Assembly (NCBI GenBank): GCA_016630955.3
Contig: CM049992.1
Span: forward strand, 248,001 to 312,000
Source of the DNA: Didymella arachidicola
Taxonomy: Eukaryota > Ascomycota > Dothideomycetes > Pleosporales > Didymellaceae
Direction: 5' to 3'
DNA length: 64,000 nt
In this document: positions 1-9,912 of the stretch, piece by piece
Position numbering within the stretch: the first letter of the stretch is position 1
Layout of the letters: each line of letters begins with the position of its first letter
Translations under genes and position numbers: made by a program
Notes under the pieces: model-generated
Seen by the model: the letters and a program-made list of their open reading frames with translations, nothing else
Databases searched by the model: none
Told to the model about the DNA's origin: nothing

Positions 1-1320
1 ATCATCGCGACCAGCCGTTACCCCCGCGCTGGCGATGTTTGCAAGGATGTCAATGTACGCGTGGATCCCACACCCCGTTCTCACCGACTCTCTTCCACCG
101 GAGCTTCTGCACGCTGCGTCGCTTGCGCACTTCGGTGGGCCGCCAGCATCACCGGTGACCCACTGCAAATTCATCTCGTCTGCTCTTGAGTGGCCTGCCA
201 CACGTGGCCTGCGTCCTGTGAACGCTGTTTTGCACAGTGGTGGGTAGTGCAACGGGCACGCCCGCGGCCACACCCACACGCACAAGTTGGAGAATGCGCT
301 GCGGGCGTCATTATTGATTGCGCGTCTGAACCATCATTACTTTGTACTTCTCGCCAATAGTGCAAAGCAGGATCAAAGCTCCAATGCCCCAGCGAGTGCA
401 ATTACACTCCCAGCACCACCGCAGCAATCCACTATCCTCAAATCACCATCCAGGGAAACACTCTTCATCTTACAAACACAAGCTTGCATCGCGGCAGAAA
501 CCTTTCCATGCATCATTCTAGCCATAGTTGACGGTGCGACCTTGCAAAGCGTGTTGCTGGGGAGCGAGGGGCGCAGCAGGGCTGAGTGAACGCCCGTTCA
601 GCCATTTCGGCCCCAAGCCAGCGTCATCGGCCTCGAGGGAGCCAGGTTGAGCCACCACCAATCTCCGCGCTCACGTAGGACTGCGAGAGGCTTCGTCGTT
701 CGAGGCTCGGATGTTCAAACACTTTGGTATGGTACCTTGATTCCGAAGTCCGGACTGTTGTCCACTGGTACGCGCGGAGAAGGTGATGGGGGCTATCATC
801 ACGTGGTAGACCCGAAATAGAGGCGGGCGCTATGGGAGATCATCACGTATGCTGCGCCGCAGGAGTTCGTTTCGTGCCGTTTTGAGACCAAGGTCAAGAG
901 CGAATGGAAAAAAGGTTTTCTGCCAAATGTGGCTTGAGGTTTGAGTTTGAGGTACCTGTGTGGGAGATTTGCTGACAGGCGAGTCCGAGTGGCCCTTGTG
1001 CTCCAGTCACCATAGGCGCGCGGAACTTGTGCGCGCTACAGGGAACTGAGGATCGTTTTGAAATGATCCCAGTGAACCAGACTGCAGGTGAGGAACCATT
1101 CACTTACGCTGCGAAGAAAGAATTGACATATTGTTCAGTTGCAGTACAGTTCTGTTAGCCGCTCCATGTTGCAGAGACACATAGGTCAGTGGCTACGGCT
1201 ATTCTCGAAGAATCCCAATGCTACTCGTCGGACCAAGTGCGGTGCTTTCTTAAGGTTCTGATATATTAATCATCTAACGCTAGTGCTCGACTTCGTACGT
1301 TCATCATGTACGAAACAAGA
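1..1320. other. No supported gene
   Basis: Only short overlapping open frames on both strands are present, without a leader, splice pattern or recognisable motif. The 3-prime end probably contains the 3-prime UTR of the minus-strand membrane protein gene that follows. Confidence 0.4.
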
Positions 1321-2006
1321 TCACACCATGTTCTCTCCTCCATTTGTCTGCCCCTCAGTGCTGGTCCTCGGCTCTCCATCTCCATCCAGTAACGGCGCGT
1401 ATCCATTCTTCAGCCCCCTATTCTCCCCTGAACTGAAAGAGTAGCTCTTCCCGTACTCAAGCCCACCAATCTTGAAGGCCAGTGTCCCACTGTGACTACG
1501 ATACTGGGGACAGCTACTCGGGAAACTCTGCGCCCCATCAAGCGCATCCTTGAGCTGACATAGCACAAAATACAGATGCACGGAGCTTTCAGTACAGCAT
1601 CAGCATCGTCCCACTTCTGAGCGCTACCATCGACTTACAAATTGAGAATCATGAAGTTCGTCCCGTACACCCCTAGGACCACACCAGTGTCCCTGTGATA
1701 ACCAATGAATATCCAAGCCAAGATCAGACACACCAACAGCCCCGTACCGATCAGAAAGTCGAGGATGAAATGAAACGGGGTGCCTCTCAGACCAGCCGCC
1801 TGGCATCCGCATTTCTTCTCATTGGAGAGCAAAATCGCGGAAAATAATGATGAGAATAAAAGTGGGACGAGACCGATGGCAGGATTGACTTGATCGAGGG
1901 CGATGCCAGCGATGAGCAGGATGGGGAAGGCGGGGAGGAAGGAGAGTAGTGAAAGGGCGCGGAGGGTGTGGGCGGTGGATTTGTGGAAGATGGTAAGGTT
2001 GATCAT
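1321..2006 (-). CDS. Small four-helix membrane protein, function unknown
   Basis: Two exons (1639-2006 and 1321-1585) are joined by a 53-nt intron with donor GTAAGT and acceptor GAAAG; lengths add to 633 nt, giving 210 residues. The start is the only in-frame ATG at the 5-prime end. Four hydrophobic stretches lie near residues 15-38, 43-61, 78-103 and 107-123, followed by a hydrophilic C-terminal tail of about 85 residues with no motif. The layout resembles small MARVEL-like fungal membrane proteins, but I see no family signature, so this is topology only. No signal peptide cleavage site is evident; the first helix probably acts as a signal anchor. The neighbouring transporter on the same strand starts far upstream and is not obviously co-regulated. 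Confidence 0.65.
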
Positions 2007-2462
2007 GATTCGGCTCGTACGATGATGTAGAGCTTGACGATGGATTGATACAAAAGTATAGGAAGCATTGCTGCGAGCCGATATATAACTTCAGGCAACA
2101 GTGCTGGGTCAGGCGTCCAACAAGCCTCATGGCGCAGACTGAGGTGTCGTTGTCAGGGATCCCACTATTCTTTACTTCTGGCTGCTTGTTCCCCACATTT
2201 GTGACCTAAAGTAAGGTATTGCGAGGTTTGATAGACCATTCGATGGTTGATCTTTCCGGAACTTCATGCTGACGGAGGGGTGCGGAAGGCGTGGCGGCGA
2301 TCTGTGGGTGGCCTTGGAGGCGGAGCGTTCGGCGCCGCTACGCAAGGCTGACTTGCTACCTTACCTACAAATGTAACCATGTGAGCTGAAAAGGTACAGC
2401 GCCTCAAAATCTGTCTAAGAGATTTATAAGACTGTCGTTGTGCGATTTACGAGCGAAAGATA

Positions 2463-4707
2463 CTACTCGCGAATGCCGAAAATCCGCTGTGCATATGCAT
2501 ACTTGCATGGCCGCAGGCCGAAAACAGAGTTCTGCTGCTTCGCGCCAGCAGAGTTTCTCCTTCGCTCCCTCTCCCGCGTACTAGTGACACTCCTTCTCCC
2601 CAATTCCTCTACATCCCCACCCCAATACCTCGCAATCTCAATATCAAGATCTCTCCCCTCAAGCTTAGGCATCTTTCTCGCCATCTTCACCGGATTGATG
2701 CCCTCGGCATGCGCCTTGGCAAAGATAACATCCAGCTCCTCAAGACTTCTTCCTTTCGGCTCAGGGAAGAGGAAGTAGACCACAGGCAGCAGCGCGGCGT
2801 TGAACACCGCAAACATAGTATATGTATTATACCGCAGGTTCGCAAACGCCGGGGGCGTAATCATGACTATTAGGAAATTGCTCAGCCAGTTACTGCAGGT
2901 GTTCAGCGCGTTAGCCTGGATACGTATGCGCAGGTTTGTGATTTCTGCAGGATACAGCCATGTCATGCCCAGCCAGCCGATGGCGAAGAACGTGTTGAAG
3001 CCAAATAAGAAGACGGTGGCAAGTACGCCGTACATCGTGTTGAGACGCGGTGCGCCAAGGTCGTCGATGATAGCGGTCGAGGATGAGCCGGCGAGGATGA
3101 TCATGGAGGACATTTGCCCAAAGGCGCCAAAGAGCATCAATTTGCGGCGACCGACGCGCTCAATGAGGGGAATTGTGATCAGGCCTGCAAGGAAGTACTC
3201 GGTCCCGTTTGCAGCGGCGAGGAGTCGCGACATATCCGGGCCGAAACCGAGGGAGTTCTCGAAGACGAAGGTCGCATAATACGTCTGTCAAAATTAGCAC
3301 GGTGTGTAACGACAAAAGTGCATGTCTCTCGAAGGCGGCGTTGGCTTACGATCAGGTTAATACCACAGATCTGCTGGAAGAATTGCGCGGCGATGCCGAG
3401 CAATGTGCTACGCAGGTTCTGGGACGGACCATTTGTGAGGAGCTCGCGCATCCTAAGGCCTCTCAACGAGCTTTGTGCGTCGAGCGCTTCTTTGATATTG
3501 GAAAGATCCCGGGCGACGACTTCGGAGTCAATATCTGCATCAGCGAGTCGTGCGAGAAGATCCTTTGCTTCTTGTTCACGACTGCGCATCATAAGCCAAC
3601 GCGGGCTGTCCGGAAGATACAGGAACATGTACCTGCTATGAGTTAGTATTTCCTACAGTCTCGAGAAAGAGCTCACCTATATGACAACAACGGTAAAGGA
3701 CGACTGAAATGCCACCGGAAATCTCCATCGAACAGAGCTGTAGTCCATACCGGCCGGCAAGTAGTAGAAGCCAAAGCCGACCCAATACGAGATCATTATA
3801 CCTGCCACGATGATGGAGCTAGAAGTGATAATAAGTCTTCCTCGCTTCTCTAGTTTAGCACATTCAGACTGCCAGATCAGAATTGCTATCGTGTCCGTCA
3901 GCATATATTCTATAAAATGGTTGGACGCCCTCAGCTTACTGGAGGTGACCATGCCGTTACCGACGCCGCCGACAACTCTTCCTACGATCAAGACAGCGTA
4001 GGCAGCTGCGTCTCCTCCGTTGGTACCACCTGCAGCAACTTGGAAGATTGTGCCAACAATCATGATAAAGCTACCCCAGAACGTTGAACTTTTCCTCCCC
4101 CAGTTTTCCCCGTAGAACAGGATTAGAACTGCACCTAAGAAGCAACCGACTTGGTATAAAGCGACAGCGGCGGCTTGAGTGTTTGCATCACCGGTGCACA
4201 TCTGCTCGTCTCTGATATTATTAGCTGGCGAATCAAGCCAGCAGAGGTTATTGGCGCGAGAGAACGGGGTCATAAGCGGGAAATGTCGTTGGAAGTCATC
4301 GAGGGTGAGAAGCCCAGACATAACACCCTGATCGTAGCCTTTAGAGGTCAGTTCGTACCAGGAATGATTCGGTCGAAAGGCATACCGAACATCAGGAACG
4401 CTAGGCACGATGCCCATGCAATGCCGTCATTCAAAGCCTTGCCACGAAGCTGGCCATATCCTGGAACTTTCCATTCTGGTAAGTTTCCGAGTTTCTGGAA
4501 TATGCCTGTCACACCCGTTTTGCGATCAGCTGCCTTCTCTTGTACAGATCTTCCGCCATGGTGGGCTGCCAGTGTGTCATAGAGCGCTTCGTTGCGAGAG
4601 AAAGGCGTGTCCTCAAGTCGCTCTTCCTGAAGATCAGACTTCTCTGAGTTCTTCCTGGAATCCATGTTGGCTTTCATCGATGCGGTTGTGAGACCTTCGC
4701 CAGGCAT
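2463..4707 (-). CDS. STL1-like MFS sugar/polyol transporter, reading frame broken
   Basis: Major facilitator superfamily sugar porter, expected in the plasma membrane as a proton symporter for a sugar or polyol such as glycerol. Visible signatures: FGYDQGVMSG in helix 1, GENWGRKS after helix 2, WQSECAKLEKRG and LPDSPRWL around helix 6, QQICGIN in helix 7 and FPEPKGRSLEELD after helix 12; these match the STL1-like subfamily. Exons by consensus sites: 4386-4707, 3940-4338, 3677-3885, 3350-3632, 2463-3284. Three of the four introns (4339-4385, 3886-3939, 3285-3349) rejoin the frame exactly. The intron at 3633-3676 has a good donor (GTGAGC), branch (CTAAC) and acceptor (CAG), but the upstream exon ends in an in-frame TAG and the downstream exon is one base out. 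Either this is a recent pseudogene, a sequence error, or splicing is non-canonical. The C-terminal tail after about residue 550 is poorly conserved and Arg/Ser-rich. Confidence 0.75.
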
Positions 4708-6318
4708 AGGGCACTGTGGACAGACGCTGGATCAGGTGTCATTTTACAGCCTTCAAACCAGTTTCGGCACCTTGGACAAATGTGACGATGATAGTTGAGT
4801 GGAGTCCACTGTAAGCCAAGCAAGTCCGCACTATGGTCTTGTCATCCCCAAACAGGATCACTAGCTCACTCAGAGAGAATCCACCTGTATTAAAAAAGGG
4901 GGCTCGGTCGGCTGGATTACTGTTTCTAGTAGCCCGTAAATGTTGTGGGAAGATGAGATAGGCTGCGTAGGATGAAGTGAGGCTCAAGCACCCCTGTACC
5001 TGATGTAGGTCTCCCCGGCCTCAATACACAAGAGTGCAGCTGCACAGCAGTTGGAGAAGGCGAGGAGAATGCGCAACTGCAATCAGGGAAGAGCGTAGTT
5101 TCCCGCCTACACGTATTTGAGCTTTGCGACCAAGAGCATTCTAAACGTCAGTCTACTATGTGTCGATTGTGTCGGCATGCTTTGGACGATGTTAGCTGGT
5201 ATCGTCGATGCTTGCGAAGGAACGCCGCCGACGCCCATCGTCAAGATCCGCCACATCTCAATTGGCAACCCGTTGCTAGGCTGCGAAGATGTATTGTCTT
5301 GGTCATCGCTTGTGTTGACACAAAGTTGGTGATGCAGGAGCGGAGCCAAACTGATGACGAGTGCCGCAGGGCTCCGCTCTGCTTGGCCCTTAGCGTGCTC
5401 CTGAGCACGCGTGCCAGTGCCGGTGTCCGGACGAAGAACATGCCTGAATCTCACGGAATATTGACGTTGGAACCGAAAGCTGCTCTGTCTGCTGCGGGTA
5501 GACGATCAGGGGAGGTGTTTAATGTTAATGCATTGAAGGGCTCTTGCCCTGTATCTGTCGATTCCATCTATAACGCCGTGCCATGCTGTATGTGGTACAG
5601 GATTTGTACCTTGTTTGTACACATTGTCGTCTCCTGCCAGGTGTTGCACTGGGTGCCACATACAATCGCTCTTTCCGTGTAGATGGCACGATTTGTGTGC
5701 GCTCTGCCAATCCTTCTTCTCTAACTTCCTCGAGCAATGTTGTTACCCGTCGAGTTCTGGTGTGCGACTGGGTACTGGGTATCGTCTATTTCTTTCCGCG
5801 TTTGGCCTCAAGGAAAAGCACCTGTTTTCTCACTGCAGTGATGTCAGCTCATGGCCAAGGTACCGTCCCCATAATCTCATAACGATATGAAAGCAGATTT
5901 CAAGCACCAGATAACCATGAGGAGTTGATGACGTGCGTGTGTCCGAAAGCAGCGCGAGTTCGATTGAGGAGTTTCGAGGGCGATGCGTACCGATGGGATC
6001 GTATTTCAGCATGCTCAGCGGCTGATGTGCACGTGGTCGCTGCATTGTACGGTAGTAGCCCGTCATGGCCATCGATATCAGGCGCACCATGATGGTACGG
6101 GACTTGGCTGTGCGGTCCTTATGTCAGCGCACTCCGTGGTGTTGATGTCGAGGCTCCATCGGAGGCAGAATGGCAACCGACCATTACTCCTTCATCTGCG
6201 TCGCCTTCTCGTTGCGGCGCGGGAATATTTGCGTACCTTTCTTGGCCATGGTGACGTGCAATTGCTGTCGTTGCTGGCAATCGCAGTCGTGATGTCGAAC
6301 GGTGAGGTTTCCGCGATT
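4708..6318. other. No supported gene
   Basis: The first ~100 bases are the promoter and leader of the transporter. Beyond that, competing open frames occur on both strands (for example around 5110-5680) but none has a convincing start plus splice structure, and I recognise no domain. Confidence 0.35.
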
Positions 6319-6774
6319 CTAGGACTTGGCGGCGGATCTTTGGGGCAGGCGCATTCGACCAATCAAAGTGCAATAAAGACCGCAACGTCCCCACTTCCCC
6401 ATGTGCTTTCCCACCTGCTCCCCGGCATATCCCTCGGGGTCAATGTACCGCAGCCCCGGCATTTTCATTCGTTTCTTTTCACATACCTGCTGCTGATGGG
6501 CCGTTCTGACTTCGGCAGACCAGGCGCCATGGCAAAACCACTCTGATACCTTACCAGACCGCCTTCTATCGTGATGGACGGACATGTCTTTCCATGCCTT
6601 CAGGCAACTCGTTGTGACAGTAAATTCCCCTCCAACGATCGAAGGAGGCAATTGTATGGGTTTGGTGATATGCTGTGAGGATGCCAGCTTCGCGCAGGCG
6701 CGTCCACGATAAAGGAAGGCGTGGCGTTGCCTCAACGAGGTGGGAGGCTTGCCTTGCCCATCATCAAACGCCAT
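6319..6774 (-). CDS. Orphan protein candidate
   Basis: Open frame of 151 codons starting at an ATG that follows a CT-rich leader; a minimal upstream ATG-TGA lies just before it. No domain is recognised. The composition is basic with several Cys and Trp. A donor (GTATGT) at about 6486 and an acceptor (GAGCAG) 72 nt further on lie in the same frame, so the segment between may be a retained or facultative intron of exactly 24 codons. Nothing similar is known to me. The frame could be fortuitous, because this part of the window has open frames on both strands. Confidence 0.3.
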   Translation of the reverse strand: MAFDDGQGKPPTSLRQRHAFLYRGRACAKLASSQHITKPIQLPPSIVGGEFTVTTSCLKAWKDMSVHHDRRRSGKVSEWFCHGAWSAEVRTAHQQQVCEKKRMKMPGLRYIDPEGYAGEQVGKHMGKWGRCGLYCTLIGRMRLPQRSAAKS

Positions 6775-7745
6775 CACATTAGAAATCCTAGAAGGAGATG
6801 GAAAGATTGAATGGTATGCAAGCTGTGTATCGATTCACAGCCAGATCTCCGCAACAGTCGACCGTCCGCATGGTACCTGGATATCGATCTAATGTCTCAC
6901 ACCACATCGTTGTTGTTGACCAGGCTTGCTCCCTTCTCGCCCTTCCGTTAATCCAGTTCAGCGGCTGAATTTATCCCTGCAACAGCCAGTATGCCATGTG
7001 GATATTGCTTTCCACCAACGTGATGAGCATGGTGTCATGAATCACCAAATAGATATCACTCTTCCCGTCGGCGCCCAACTGAAGTCCTCACTGATGCGGT
7101 ACGTGTGTTCGCTCTTAGCGTTGTCTGAACGTTGATTGTCCGAGAAATGGGTGCGCTCATCTTGGGCCCGGGCTGGAAGAGGAAATGGGATCTGTAATGG
7201 TCACCTTGTGCGTCATGCGCGTCTGCATGGAAGGGCGGTGACTCCCCTTAACAGTCTTGTCAAAGAGATGGGCTCAAAGTGGTATGTGAGCTCCTCAACA
7301 TCACTTGACAGCCGACCCTGCGACATGACGGGAGAAGTGGTGTTGATAGCAGAGAAGGCCGCGACGAACCACCCGCGAAGGTACCGCTTCATCTGTGATG
7401 CAGTATGAGGAGTGACATTGATCTGGGCGGTCCCACTCGAACAACGTATGAGAAACGTTGCTCGCGAATTAGGTTGACCGCCGGTAGGTGTCTTGCACCC
7501 ACGAGCATTCGAGACCTACTTTTGAGGAAGCCTATTCTGCGAAAAGTTCGCAATGTTCGCCAAACAGGGTTGGAGACAGACCTTGGCATGCCTCAAAGAT
7601 CATGCAATGACGGGAAATTAGGCATGTATGAGCTCGATCCCCGGATACACACACCGGAGTGCATGACCAAAAATTGCTAATTGCGAGAGCAGTCGCTGCA
7701 AGTGGATTTCGATCGGCGTCAGAAACAGTGTGTGTTTGCTCTTGC

Positions 7746-8175
7746 CTACGGTACTCGAACAAAGCAACGATGAGCTGAGTTCATTCTGATGTAGGCTGGT
7801 GTGAGCGGGTGCAGGTTCGATACCATCATTTTGTCAGCGAAGATGAATTGGTGCGCACTTACTTGTTGTTCAAAGCCCCCAGAACCATTTTGTCTGAACT
7901 GTTCAAGGCTCGAGCTGCCATCACCGTGGAGGAAAGCAGACAACTCAAGATGTGAACTTAGCGTCATGCCAGTCACAACGGACGTCGTCCGACGAAGTAC
8001 CGATGCGACGCTCACCGGCACGCACGAGCCACGTCCAATGGGAAACCGAAGTTCCGTCCACGGTAGGAACAAGGTGGATCAGGAGCAGGTTGATTTTGCC
8101 CTTGGAGCTCTTGGAACAGACACTGGAGTAGTCTGTCCCAGCAAGCCGAAGGCGAGTGTTCTCAGGAGAGTTCAT
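7746..8175 (-). CDS. Small orphan protein candidate, three exons
   Basis: Model: exons 8016-8175, 7863-7956 and 7746-7785, introns of 59 and 77 nt with donors GTGAGC and GTAAGT; total 294 nt, 97 residues. The start begins MNSPENTRLRL and follows a TATA-like, T-rich leader. The second exon gives a hydrophobic, helix-prone stretch. No family is recognised. Intron sizes and phases are normal for the rest of the window, which is the main support. The unspliced first exon would instead end after 76 residues. Confidence 0.4.
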
Positions 8176-8378
8176 AATGCGCGGAAACGAAGACAAACAG
8201 ATATAATTAGCAGTAAGTCAGTAGCTGAAGACCTTCAGGCAGAACACACTTACCCGGAACAGTATTGAAAGGTGTAGTTTGATGGCTACAAATCAACTGG
8301 GATATCATTGTTGGTTATCATTGAGCTATATGGCGAAAACACGTCTTCGGCGACGTTTGACTGGTGTTGTTGTCGAGC

Positions 8379-8950
8379 TCACGACGTCGAAACCGGACGG
8401 CGGCGACGCCGCAGCAGACGGTACTCTCGCGATCGCGTCACCCCTGTTCAGTGTTAGTGGGCCTTGGTGAGCTGTGCTATTGTGGTCATTGGGACTGAAT
8501 GGACTTTGTTCGGGACTTACAAGCGCCGAATTCATTCTCTGGCAGAGTTAGTGGCCAGCTCCAGCAGCGAAAGCTCGCCACAGGCTGATCGTCGGGGACA
8601 ATGTTATGGTCCTCGACCGCGGTTGCAAAGGTCGACGCGGAAGAGGTGAAAGCTGAAGGCAGTATGCCTGTCCCTGGACGAAGCTGGGTGTCTGGGCGGA
8701 GGTGGGGTGATGCCCGGTGGGGAGGAGAAAGCTGTTGCGGAGAAGAACCAGTGGTCGATTTTCGTGCCGTAGGGCGAAGGTTAGCTGTTGATGGCCGGGT
8801 GACTACCGCGTATGGCACTCGAGTTCGAGTGGGTGGCCGGCGCTGGTAACGCGGCGGAGGGTAGCGCGGTGGTAAGGGCTCGTCATCCAAGCTCTTGATG
8901 TCCTCCCATAGGAGTGTGCACCAGGCTTTGCAGCAGTTCTTGCAGCCCAT
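8379..8950 (-). CDS. Orphan protein with Cys-rich N-terminus (MGCKNCC)
   Basis: Exons 8521-8950 and 8444-bounded 8379-8443 joined by a 77-nt intron (GTAAGT ... CACTGAACAG); 495 nt, 164 residues. The ATG sits in a strong context (ACAACCATGG) behind a long CT-rich leader (about 8955-9060), the best promoter-like signal in this part of the window. The N-terminus MGCKNCCKAWC offers Gly2 for myristoylation and nearby Cys for palmitoylation, suggesting membrane attachment; this is inference. The middle is Pro/Arg/Ser/Thr-rich and probably disordered, the C-terminus Arg-rich (RRRRRP). No family is recognised. Confidence 0.5.
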
Positions 8951-9912
8951 GGTTGTCGTTGAAGGAAGATTACTGAAGAGGAAAGCAAGTGATCGGAGAA
9001 TGGAGGCGAGTTCGTTGGGAAGGGGCAAAGGTGAGGGCAGATTGATGTTGAGGAGGAGAAGGTAATTAGCAAGCGAAGAATTAATCTTGGACTTGGGTCA
9101 CTGCTCATTGTGGGCTTGGTGAAGCTCGAAGCGAAGAATGCAGAGTATCGATTTGCAGTGACCAAGCAAGCATGCTGCAAAGGTGCAATGCCTACAAAAA
9201 GCTGGGATAAGCTAGCCCAGGCTATAAGGATACATCGACTAAGAGCTGGAAATTATCTGAGTTGCAGCGCAGTTGCTAATGGAGGGGCTGTTCTGTTGGA
9301 GACATTCTGGACGTGTTGGAGTACTTTGATACGGCGGCCTCGCCAAGACGGCAGCGATGCTCTCGCTCACTTGAACACCAACAACGACGAAATGACAGCC
9401 CAGTATTACGCTCAGCTAACTTAGCAGGCTGATGGTGAGGACCAGCTGCTGATTGCATGACTGCATGAGCTCCATGGACGTCGTTGTTTCCATTGCAGCA
9501 TCCTCAGGTAGGTGACCGCGATCATTACCACGGCCAATTGCGAAACGGTCTAAAGCCGACATCCAGATCACAGAGCTCTAGATGATTGATTCTCATCCCC
9601 TGTGGCTCGCCTCGCTGAAGAACGTCAGCAGGATCCCCCAAGTTGTCTCCCCTTGCTTGGGTAAGCAAACTTGCGTTTGCAGCAAGCAACTCCGCATGTT
9701 GACATGATCAACGAACTCCATCTTGACACTTTCTCTTCGCAGATGCATTCTAATGCATGAAGGCGGACTCACCTGGACAGATGGGTCGATCACTTGCAAG
9801 GACACTGAACGTTGAACTTCATACAATCGATCGCTGCCAATGGCTCGAACGCGCCGCCTTCAAAGGACTTCGCCGAGCCATCATCATCAACCCTTGGAAG
9901 ATCAGCATCTGC

